Source of the DNA: Savagea sp.
Lineage (GTDB): Bacteria; Bacillota; Bacilli; Bacillales_A; Planococcaceae
Length of the DNA stretch: 7,081 bases
Assembly (NCBI GenBank): GCA_030146155.1
Contig: JASLCF010000027.1
Location: 1-7,081 of the forward strand
Reading direction: 5' to 3'
The notes beneath the pieces are model-generated. The model was given only the letters and a program-made list of their open reading frames with translations. It had not been told where the DNA came from and made no database searches. This document shows positions 1-5,657 of the stretch, one piece after another (position 1 is the stretch's first letter; the number at the start of each line of letters is the position of its first letter). The translations under genes were made by a program, and so were the position numbers.

Positions 1-660
1 AGTTCAGGCCCAACTTTATTTTTCATTTCTGATATTCATAAACGAAAAGTATCTCAGAGAATCATTAAGGAGTTAGAACAAATGGCTGTCGATGCGGTTG
101 TGATTGGTGGAGATAGTGTAGAAGCTGGCGTTTCAATGGAAAAATTCAACTTGAACCTTAGTCGTTTATCTGCTATAGGGCCAACATTTATCGTTACTGG
201 AAACAATGATTATGAAGTCAACCAAGAACAATTCAAGCGAAACATCGATGAAAATCATGTTATACTGTTACAGAATGAAGTTCGTCCAATGCCTGGTTTT
301 CCGAACTGGGCAATCGCAGGGATACCAGACCCAGCTTCTAAAGTGACAGACCTTCCTCAAACATTGCAAAAAGCCTCCGATTTTCAACATTGTGTGTTAG
401 TGAGTCACCAACCTAAGTTTGCTGAACAAGCGCTGCAACTACCACAAACAAGACTTGTATTAACGGGGCACACGCACGGGGGACAAATTCGTTTTTGGAA
501 ATGGGGTATTCACCCAAGAGGTTGTTGGACGGAAACTAAAAATGGCGTACATTTGGTGAGTAACGGTTATGGAACAACCAAAATTCCTTTACGGTTAGGT
601 GCACCAGCAGAAACCCATTTAATCACAATAAAAAAGGAGAACGAACATGGAACAATTTGA
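1..660 (+). CDS. ypbG: Calcineurin-like metallophosphoesterase, YpbG-like (5' end outside the window)
   Basis: The 3' part of a binuclear-metal phosphoesterase; substrate unknown. The reading frame is open from base 1, so the ATG at 82 is internal: the first metal-binding motif, SDIH (bases 28-39), lies before it. The other family motifs follow in order: GGDSVE (about 109-123), GNND (199-210, where most relatives have GNHD or GNHE), SHQP (403-414) and GHTHGG (466-483). Together they supply the Asp, His and Asn ligands expected for two metal ions, so the catalytic domain looks intact. About 219 residues are visible, and probably only a short N-terminus is missing; whether that holds a membrane anchor cannot be seen. 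The stop codon lies 14 nt inside ypdA, and the ypdA ribosome binding site sits in this gene's 3' end, which suggests translational coupling. The YpbG name rests on motif order plus the B. subtilis-like neighbourhood; the phosphoesterase family call is firmer than the symbol. Confidence 0.85.
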   Translation, partial: SSGPTLFFISDIHKRKVSQRIIKELEQMAVDAVVIGGDSVEAGVSMEKFNLNLSRLSAIGPTFIVTGNNDYEVNQEQFKRNIDENHVILLQNEVRPMPGFPNWAIAGIPDPASKVTDLPQTLQKASDFQHCVLVSHQPKFAEQALQLPQTRLVLTGHTHGGQIRFWKWGIHPRGCWTETKNGVHLVSNGYGTTKIPLRLGAPAETHLITIKKENEHGTI

Positions 661-1618
661 CGTACTCGTAATTGGTGGCGGTCCATGTGGATTGTCCGCT
701 GCAATTGAAATAGAAAAAGAAGGCTTTGATGTCGTCACAATCGAACGAGGTAATGTAGTCAATTCAATTTACCATTATCCTACACATCAAACTTTTTTCA
801 GTTCAAGTTTAAAATTATCAATAGGGGATATTCCGTTTATTACAGCTAAAGAAAAGCCTAAACGAAATGATGCCCTTGTGTATTACCGTAATGTCGTTCA
901 AATGAAAGGGCTCAACGTTCGTACGTATGAAGAAGTTGTAGATGTACAGCGGAATGAAAACGGCCGCTTTACCGTGATGACTTCAAAACAGACGTATGAT
1001 GTTCGCTATGTGGTCTTGGCTACTGGTTATTATGACAACCCTAACCAATTAGAAGCTAAGGGAGCCGATTTGCCACATGTGCATCACTACTTTAAAGAAG
1101 CTCATCCTTATTTTGGAGAAGATGTTGTCATTATTGGAGGGAAAAACTCTGCAATTGACGCTGCGATTGAACTCACACGTGCTGGTGCGAATGTAACAGT
1201 CGTCTACCGTGGTTCATCCTATTCGCCAAGTATCAAACCATGGGTACTCCCAGGTTTTGAGAGTCTTGTCAGACATCAAGAAGCTTCCATTTATTTTGAT
1301 TCAGAAGTCAAAGAGATTACCGTAGACAAGGTCATCATTGAACAGCAAGGAAAGGAAATTGAACTCTCTGCTTCCACTGTTTTTGCAATGATTGGTTACC
1401 ATCCAGATTTTCACTTTTTTAACCGTTTAGGAATTGATGTGAATGAGGAAACGGGTTGTCCACTATTTGATCAAGAAACGATGGAGTCCTCCATTCCAGG
1501 TATCTATGTGGCTGGTGTGATTGCTGCTGGTAACGATGCGAATACAATCTTTATTGAAAACGGAAAGTTTCATGGGTGTCAGATTGCTTCGGCTTTAGCG
1601 CAACAATTCGATGAATAA
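647..1618 (+). CDS. ypdA: YpdA/Bdr bacillithiol-disulfide reductase (FAD/NADPH flavoprotein)
   Basis: A 323-residue cytosolic flavoprotein, full family length. YpdA (Bdr) is known to use NADPH to reduce bacillithiol disulfide, feeding the bacilliredoxin pathway that removes bacillithiol from oxidised proteins. The N-terminal FAD-binding motif VIGGGPCG (residues 8-15) carries Cys14, the conserved cysteine needed for activity in S. aureus and B. cereus homologues. The NADPH-binding Rossmann motif is IIGGKNSAIDAA (162-173), with ATGYYD (125-130) between the two domains. The C-terminal FAD contact region is IYVAGVIAAGNDAN (286-299). There is no CxxC pair as in thioredoxin reductase, which separates it from that relative. 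The ATG at 647 is preceded by AAGGAGA (634-640) with a 6 nt spacer, and the start overlaps the phosphoesterase gene by 14 nt. It implies that the host makes bacillithiol, although no biosynthesis gene is in view. In B. subtilis gudB lies just upstream; here it does not. Confidence 0.95.
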   Translation: MEQFDVLVIGGGPCGLSAAIEIEKEGFDVVTIERGNVVNSIYHYPTHQTFFSSSLKLSIGDIPFITAKEKPKRNDALVYYRNVVQMKGLNVRTYEEVVDVQRNENGRFTVMTSKQTYDVRYVVLATGYYDNPNQLEAKGADLPHVHHYFKEAHPYFGEDVVIIGGKNSAIDAAIELTRAGANVTVVYRGSSYSPSIKPWVLPGFESLVRHQEASIYFDSEVKEITVDKVIIEQQGKEIELSASTVFAMIGYHPDFHFFNRLGIDVNEETGCPLFDQETMESSIPGIYVAGVIAAGNDANTIFIENGKFHGCQIASALAQQFDE

Positions 1619-1641
1619 ATCAAGAATGTGAGGGATCGGGA

Positions 1642-2313
1642 ATGTTTACATTAATAACAGTAGCGATAGCGCCAGCATTGGCATTATTTAGTTATTTTTA
1701 TTTGCGTAGACAAATTCGTGAAGAACCTTCTCGAACTATTTTTCAAACATTTGTATATGGGATGGTGATGACTTTCCCGATTCTATTTATTCAACATGTG
1801 TTTAAAGAAGAGCAAATTTTTGAAACTGCATTTATGCAAAATGTAGCTTTTACAGGTTTGCTTGAAGAGTTTTTTAAGTGGTTTGTTTTATTAATTGCGA
1901 TTTATCATCATGTAGAATTTGATGATGCTTATGATGGGATATTATACGGAGCAAGTGTGTCTCTAGGCTTCGCTACGGTTGAGAACATCCTCTACTTATT
2001 TACTTTTGGATTAGACACAGCATTTTTAAGAGCACTTCTCCCTGTTTCAAGTCATGCATTATTTGGTGTAGTCATGGGCTATTATTTTGGACAAGCCAAA
2101 TTTGCCCACGAGAAGGCAGTGAATCGCTATTTATTATATGCATTTATTTTCCCTTTCGTTTTACATATTGTGTATAATTCAATCTTATCGATTCATGACT
2201 TATGGGTCTATTTGATTATCCCTTTCATGCTATTTTTATGGTGGTTTGGTTTAACAAAAGTGAAACACGCGCACACTTTAGCTATGTTTCAGTATAGTAA
2301 AAAGTTAAAATAA
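1642..2313 (+). CDS. prsW: PrsW family intramembrane glutamic protease
   Basis: A 223-residue polytopic membrane protein, close to the roughly 218 residues of B. subtilis PrsW. In B. subtilis PrsW makes the first cut in anti-sigma factor RsiW and so releases sigma-W under envelope stress. The hallmark EExxK motif is EEFFK at residues 75-79, and the two glutamates fall on the same positions (75, 76) as in B. subtilis. The other conserved patches are ATVENILYL (111-119), SSHALFG (136-142) and VLHIVYN with His175. About seven hydrophobic segments are visible, near residues 2-21, 34-52, 66-88, 98-120, 128-150, 163-183 and 187-205, and the C-terminus is basic. A modest ribosome binding site GAGGG (1630-1634) lies 7 nt before the ATG, and the gene starts 23 nt after ypdA, so the two are probably co-transcribed. 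No RsiW-like substrate or sigma factor is in the window, so the actual target is unknown. Confidence 0.93.
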   Translation: MFTLITVAIAPALALFSYFYLRRQIREEPSRTIFQTFVYGMVMTFPILFIQHVFKEEQIFETAFMQNVAFTGLLEEFFKWFVLLIAIYHHVEFDDAYDGILYGASVSLGFATVENILYLFTFGLDTAFLRALLPVSSHALFGVVMGYYFGQAKFAHEKAVNRYLLYAFIFPFVLHIVYNSILSIHDLWVYLIIPFMLFLWWFGLTKVKHAHTLAMFQYSKKLK

Positions 2314-2379
2314 GACGTATAATAGCTTTTAGTACAATCAAGATGATAATACTGCCAGGTTGAAGGGGGATAATAAAAC

Positions 2380-3048
2380 ATGCTATTAGGTGTAGGTCTA
2401 AATATACAGCTTGAAAAACAGCCAAATGGAGAAGAAGAAACTGTTCTTTACAAAAGTCGGGTGGTTGATATTCAATCAGAAGAAGCTGTATTGATTGATT
2501 ATCCAATAAATTTAACAACAGGAAAAACAGTCTTTTTATTAGAGGATACTGAGTTGTCTGTTGTTTTTGTAGATGAAAAACAAAATGCGTATGCATTTCG
2601 ATCAAAAATTGAAGCGAGAGTTCGAGACCAGATTCCAATGATTCAAATTTCTTATCCTGGAGATGAATCTTTAAAAAAGATTCAACGTAGAGAGTACGTA
2701 CGTGTAGAAACATCTGTAGATATATCTTTAGAAAAAGAAGATGGTAAAAACTTCAACTTAGTAACCCATGATATTAGTGCCGGTGGTGTATCTATCTATA
2801 TGAAAGAGTACTCTGATGAAATCGAAGTTGGTGAGTTAGTAGACTTGGCATTTGTTTTAGTCTCACATAATGAACCCATTCAATATGGCATTTCAGATGC
2901 TAAAGTAGTTCGTAAATGGGAAGATGAAGGCCGAAAAATCGCTTCATTTGTCTTTGTTGATATTGAAGATAAATTACGTCAACAGATTGTCAAGTTCTGT
3001 TTTGAGCGTCAGCTGATTCAACGGAATGAACGCTTAGGAATTATTTGA
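2380..3048 (+). CDS. ypfA: PilZ-domain c-di-GMP receptor, YpfA/YcgR-like flagellar brake
   Basis: A 222-residue cytosolic protein with the two-domain YcgR layout. Residues 1-95 are a beta-rich YcgR-type N-terminal domain. Residues about 100-210 form a PilZ domain with both c-di-GMP binding signatures: RxxxR as REYVR (104-108) and DxSxxG as DISAGG (131-136). All signature residues are present, so ligand binding is likely intact. In B. subtilis YpfA (also called DgrA/MotI) with c-di-GMP binds the MotA stator and slows the flagellum; that role here is by homology. It therefore hints at a motile host with c-di-GMP signalling, though no flagellar or cyclase gene is visible nearby. The ribosome binding site AAGGGGGAT (2363-2371) precedes the ATG by 8 nt. 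A 66 bp AT-rich gap separates it from prsW, where B. subtilis has sleB and ypeB. The gap holds no convincing terminator, so read-through from prsW is possible. Confidence 0.92.
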   Translation: MLLGVGLNIQLEKQPNGEEETVLYKSRVVDIQSEEAVLIDYPINLTTGKTVFLLEDTELSVVFVDEKQNAYAFRSKIEARVRDQIPMIQISYPGDESLKKIQRREYVRVETSVDISLEKEDGKNFNLVTHDISAGGVSIYMKEYSDEIEVGELVDLAFVLVSHNEPIQYGISDAKVVRKWEDEGRKIASFVFVDIEDKLRQQIVKFCFERQLIQRNERLGII

Positions 3049-3092
3049 GTTCTTAAAAAAACAATTAAAAAGACCAGAAAGGTTGATGGAGT

Positions 3093-3767
3093 TTGACCCA
3101 AATTAGTATTGCAATTGATGGACCTGCCGCAGCTGGTAAAAGTACAATTGCTAAAATTGTTGCTGAACAACTGAACTATACTTATATCGATACGGGTGCG
3201 ATGTACCGAGCAGTCACTCTATATTTTATACACCAAGCGATTGACTTAGCCGATGAGATTGCCATTAGTGAGGCACTGCGACATTTTGAAATTGAATTAG
3301 TGCCAGCTGAAAAAGGGCAGCTCGTTTTATTAAATGGGCAAGATGTAACAGAAATCATTCGTTCTTCTGAAGTAACAGCACAAGTTTCACAAGTGGCTGC
3401 TTTAGCACAAGTACGAGAAACGCTAATGGATAAACAGCGAGAAATGGGTAAACAAGGTGGTGTTGTAATGGATGGACGTGATATCGGTTCTGCAGTTTTA
3501 CCGTTTGCCCAACTTAAAATATTTATGACGGCCTCTGCTGAAGAACGAGCAAGTCGCCGTTTCAAAGAAAATAGTACACGTGGGATCCATACCCCATTGG
3601 CCCAATTAAAAGAAGAGATTATTGAAAGAGATCGACTAGATTCAGAACGAGAAATTTCACCGTTAGTTCAAGCGGATGACGCAATCTTGATTGATACAAC
3701 AGCATTGAAGATTGATGAGATCGTCAACCGAATTGTGGTATTGGCGAAAGAGAGGTTAGCCGGATGA
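3093..3767 (+). CDS. cmk: Cytidylate kinase (CMP/dCMP kinase)
   Basis: Transfers phosphate from ATP to CMP or dCMP, giving CDP or dCDP for RNA, DNA and CDP-diacylglycerol synthesis. The protein has 224 residues, the usual short-form length. The P-loop is GPAAAGKST (10-18), followed by DTGAMYRA (33-40) and DGRDIG (127-132). The lid region is ERASRRFKE (151-159), and RDRLDSER (179-186) carries the Arg, Asp and Arg that contact CMP in the E. coli enzyme. The start is TTG at 3093: an in-frame TGA at 3084-3086 rules out anything further upstream, and a later start would damage the strand before the P-loop. The ribosome binding site is weak, AGAAAGG (3076-3082) at 10 nt spacing. The stop overlaps the plsC start as ATGA, so the two are translationally coupled. 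Confidence 0.97.
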   Translation: MTQISIAIDGPAAAGKSTIAKIVAEQLNYTYIDTGAMYRAVTLYFIHQAIDLADEIAISEALRHFEIELVPAEKGQLVLLNGQDVTEIIRSSEVTAQVSQVAALAQVRETLMDKQREMGKQGGVVMDGRDIGSAVLPFAQLKIFMTASAEERASRRFKENSTRGIHTPLAQLKEEIIERDRLDSEREISPLVQADDAILIDTTALKIDEIVNRIVVLAKERLAG

Positions 3768-4363
3768 ATTTATACCCGCTTGGAAAATTTTTAGTGTCAA
3801 CGATCTTTTATCCGCTTTATCGAATTGAAGTCATTGGAAAAGAGCATATTCCTAAAGAAGGCGGTGTCTTAATTTGTTCCAATCATATTGATAATTTAGA
3901 CCCTCCGACAGTAGGAATTACTTTCCCAAGACAAGTTCATTTTATGGCCAAAGAAGAATTGTTTGAAGCGCCTATTTTTAAAAGTCTCTTGCCTAAGCTA
4001 CAAGCGTTTCCTGTCAAACGTGGTGAAAGTGACCGCAAAGCATTTCGAACCGCTTTAAAGCTATTAAAAGAGGGACAAGTTGTCGGACTATTTCCAGAAG
4101 GGACAAGAAATACGACAGGACAATTAGGGAAAGGGATGGCTGGTGCTGGCTTTTTTGCTTTGCGTGGGAATGCAACGGTCATTCCTTGTGCGATTGTCGG
4201 ACCTTACCGGCCATTTAAGAAATTAAAAGTTATTTATGGTCCTCCTATTGTGATGGCCCCTTATATTGAACAAAAATCCACTCCTGAAGAAGTAACGGAA
4301 GTGATTATGTCGCATATCCAATCCTTACTTGATCAACATAAAAAAGTTGAAAATAAGGGTTAA
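3764..4363 (+). CDS. plsC: 1-acyl-sn-glycerol-3-phosphate acyltransferase (PlsC family)
   Basis: A 199-residue membrane-associated acyltransferase that adds the second acyl chain to lysophosphatidic acid, giving phosphatidic acid. The four family blocks are in order: NHIDNLDP with the catalytic HX4D pair His41/Asp46; FPVKRG (82-87); FPEGTR (110-115), which binds the glycerol-phosphate head; and VIPCAIVGP (139-147). There is only a short hydrophobic N-terminus (about residues 5-18) and no strong multi-span anchor, typical of the compact Firmicutes form. The ATG sits in the ATGA overlap with the cmk stop, with AAAGAGAGG (3747-3755) 8 nt upstream. In B. subtilis the plsC gene (yhdO) lies elsewhere; the cmk-plsC-rpsA order occurs in other Bacillales. 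Substrate preference cannot be told from the sequence, and some family members use other lyso-lipids. Confidence 0.93.
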   Translation: MNLYPLGKFLVSTIFYPLYRIEVIGKEHIPKEGGVLICSNHIDNLDPPTVGITFPRQVHFMAKEELFEAPIFKSLLPKLQAFPVKRGESDRKAFRTALKLLKEGQVVGLFPEGTRNTTGQLGKGMAGAGFFALRGNATVIPCAIVGPYRPFKKLKVIYGPPIVMAPYIEQKSTPEEVTEVIMSHIQSLLDQHKKVENKG

Positions 4364-4366
4364 TTT

Positions 4367-4395
4367 TTGTTTTTCAATGGTTTTTCTTATAAGAT
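4367..4395 (+). promoter_or_regulatory. Possible sigma-A promoter upstream of rpsA
   Basis: In the 63 bp gap after plsC there is TTGTTT (4367-4372) and TAAGAT (4390-4395) with a 17 nt spacer; an alternative -10 is TATAAG (4388-4393). The -35 box matches the consensus at only three of six places, so this is weak. It would let the S1 gene be expressed independently of cmk-plsC. Confidence 0.3.
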
Positions 4396-4411
4396 AGAGA
4401 TAAAGCTATTG

Positions 4412-4420
4412 AAGGAGGAG
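4412..4420 (+). promoter_or_regulatory. Strong Shine-Dalgarno that fixes the rpsA start at 4427
   Basis: AAGGAGGAG lies 6 nt before the ATG at 4427. The same frame stays open up to a TTG at 4367, but that codon follows the plsC stop by only 3 nt, has no purine-rich site before it, and would add 20 residues unlike the family N-terminus. The ATG is the better start. Confidence 0.85.
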
Positions 4421-4426
4421 TACATC

Positions 4427-5566
4427 ATGACAGAAGAAATGAATGAAGTGATGAATGAACAAGGTTTGAATGAAGGCGATATCGTAACAGGCGTCGTCAC
4501 AAAAATAGAGGAAAAAGCTGTAATTGTAGAGATTGCAGGTGCACCACTTGATGGGATTATTCCAATTAGTGAGTTATCTAGCTTACATATCGAAAAAGCA
4601 GAAGATGCTGTACAGGTTGGCGAAGAGCTACAACTGAAAATTACAAAAGTAGAAGAAGACAATTATGTCCTCTCTAAAAGTGCTGTCGATGCAGAGAAGG
4701 CTTGGGATGGTTTAATCCAATCGTTTGAAGCGGGTGAAATCCTTGAAACAGAAGTAAAAGAAGTTGTTAAAGGTGGACTAGTGCTTGATTTAGGCGTACG
4801 TGGATTCGTTCCAGCTTCATTAGTGGAGGATCACTTTGTGGAATCTTTCGACGACTATCAAGGCAAAACAATGACATTTAAAATTGTTGAGCTCGACCGT
4901 GATGAGAACCGCTTGATTTTATCTCACCGTGCTGTGGTAGAAGCAGAGAAGGCAGAGCAAAAAGGCAAGTTACTCGACCGTCTAGAGACTGGACAAGTAT
5001 TAACGGGTACAGTTCAACGTATCGCTGCGTTCGGTGCTTTCGTTGATTTAGGTGGCATTGACGGATTGGTGCATATATCTCAATTATCACATGACCATGT
5101 TTCGAATGTTTCAGATGTTGTCACAGAAGGACAAGAGGTCAAAGTGAAAGTATTAGCTGTTGATCCTGAAACAGAGCGCATTTCGCTTTCTATCAAAGAA
5201 ACACAACCAGGTCCATGGGAACAATTGGCTGACCGTATTCAAGAAGGCGATGTTTTAGAAGGAACAGTTAAACGCTTAGTTTCTTATGGTGCTTTTGTCG
5301 AAGTTTTCCCTCATATTGAAGGATTAGTGCACATTTCACGTATCTCTCATGATCATATTTCAACACCAAGTGATGTATTAGAAGAAGGACAGACGGTACA
5401 AGTGAAAGTGTTAGACTTAAATACAGCTGAGCAACGTTTATCTTTAAGCATTCGTGATTTGATTGAAAAAGAAGACGATTATAAACCAGAAGATTTACCA
5501 GAAGAAGCAACAGGATTCTCATTTGGAGACGTCATTGGTGACCAATTAAAGAAATTGACTGAATAA
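4427..5566 (+). CDS. rpsA: S1 RNA-binding domain protein, YpfD / 30S ribosomal protein S1 homologue
   Basis: From the ATG at 4427 the product has 379 residues, close to the roughly 380 of B. subtilis YpfD. It is built from four S1 (OB-fold) repeats at about residues 15-85, 102-168, 188-257 and 272-343, then an acidic tail of about 35 residues. Repeats 3 and 4 are the most alike: both contain GAFV, GLVHIS, SHDH, EGQ and SLSI in register. Repeats 1 and 2 have drifted but keep the fold pattern (GIIPISEL, GFVPASLV). E. coli S1 has six repeats, of which the first two anchor it to the ribosome. Firmicutes four-repeat forms are not reliably ribosome-bound, so 'S1 homologue' is safer than 'ribosomal protein S1'. 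It probably binds mRNA single strands. The gene ends at a strong terminator. Confidence 0.95.
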   Translation: MTEEMNEVMNEQGLNEGDIVTGVVTKIEEKAVIVEIAGAPLDGIIPISELSSLHIEKAEDAVQVGEELQLKITKVEEDNYVLSKSAVDAEKAWDGLIQSFEAGEILETEVKEVVKGGLVLDLGVRGFVPASLVEDHFVESFDDYQGKTMTFKIVELDRDENRLILSHRAVVEAEKAEQKGKLLDRLETGQVLTGTVQRIAAFGAFVDLGGIDGLVHISQLSHDHVSNVSDVVTEGQEVKVKVLAVDPETERISLSIKETQPGPWEQLADRIQEGDVLEGTVKRLVSYGAFVEVFPHIEGLVHISRISHDHISTPSDVLEEGQTVQVKVLDLNTAEQRLSLSIRDLIEKEDDYKPEDLPEEATGFSFGDVIGDQLKKLTE

Positions 5567-5583
5567 TTTCGTCACAATTGAAT

Positions 5584-5624
5584 GAAAGTTGGTGATGCTA
5601 GTTGAGTATCACCTTCTTTTTTTT
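5584..5624 (+). terminator. Rho-independent terminator after rpsA
   Basis: GGTGATGCT (5591-5599) pairs with AGTATCACC (5605-5613), giving a 9 bp stem with one G-U pair and a 5 nt loop. It is followed by a run of eight T (5617-5624). Outside a small T/T internal loop, GAAAG (5584-5588) can extend the stem against the T run. It begins 17 nt after the rpsA stop and should end the upstream transcript. Confidence 0.9.
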
Positions 5625-5631
5625 GTATAAT
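5602..5631 (+). promoter_or_regulatory. Probable sigma-A promoter for der (overlaps the terminator)
   Basis: A perfect -10 box TATAAT (5626-5631) has TTGAGT (5602-5607, four of six consensus bases) 18 nt upstream. The -35 box lies in the loop and right arm of the rpsA terminator hairpin, and the spacer contains the T run. Transcription would start near 5638, leaving a leader of about 20 nt that holds the AGGAGGG site (5646-5652), 5 nt before the der ATG. Confidence 0.7.
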
Positions 5632-5657
5632 GTGTAAGGAAAGATAGGAGGGTTAAA

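Noticed and set aside
2318..2323. TATAAT directly after the prsW stop, as a promoter for ypfA
   Set aside because: No acceptable -35 box lies 16-18 nt upstream and there is no extended -10 TG. In AT-rich DNA this match is expected by chance. TACAAT (2333-2338) and GATAAT (2345-2350) fail for the same reason.
2282..2713. Open frame of 143 codons on the minus strand over the start of ypfA
   Set aside because: It lies antisense to a PilZ gene with clear motifs, its translation is a leucine-rich shadow with no recognisable family, and it has no convincing ribosome binding site. The other minus-strand open frames (for example 3182-3565 and 5914-6195) are shadows of cmk and der.
4346..4390. Inverted repeat TTGAAAA / TTTTCAA around the plsC stop, as a terminator
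   Set aside because: The stem is only about 7 bp and nearly all A-T, the loop is 17 nt, and the following T run is interrupted. It is much weaker than the hairpin at 5591-5613.
5037..5450. Nucleotide similarity between two parts of rpsA, as a recent tandem duplication
   Set aside because: It follows from S1 repeats 3 and 4 sharing protein motifs; third-codon positions differ widely, so the duplication is ancient. The two similar P-loop stretches in der (about 5685-5710 and 6201-6226) have the same explanation.
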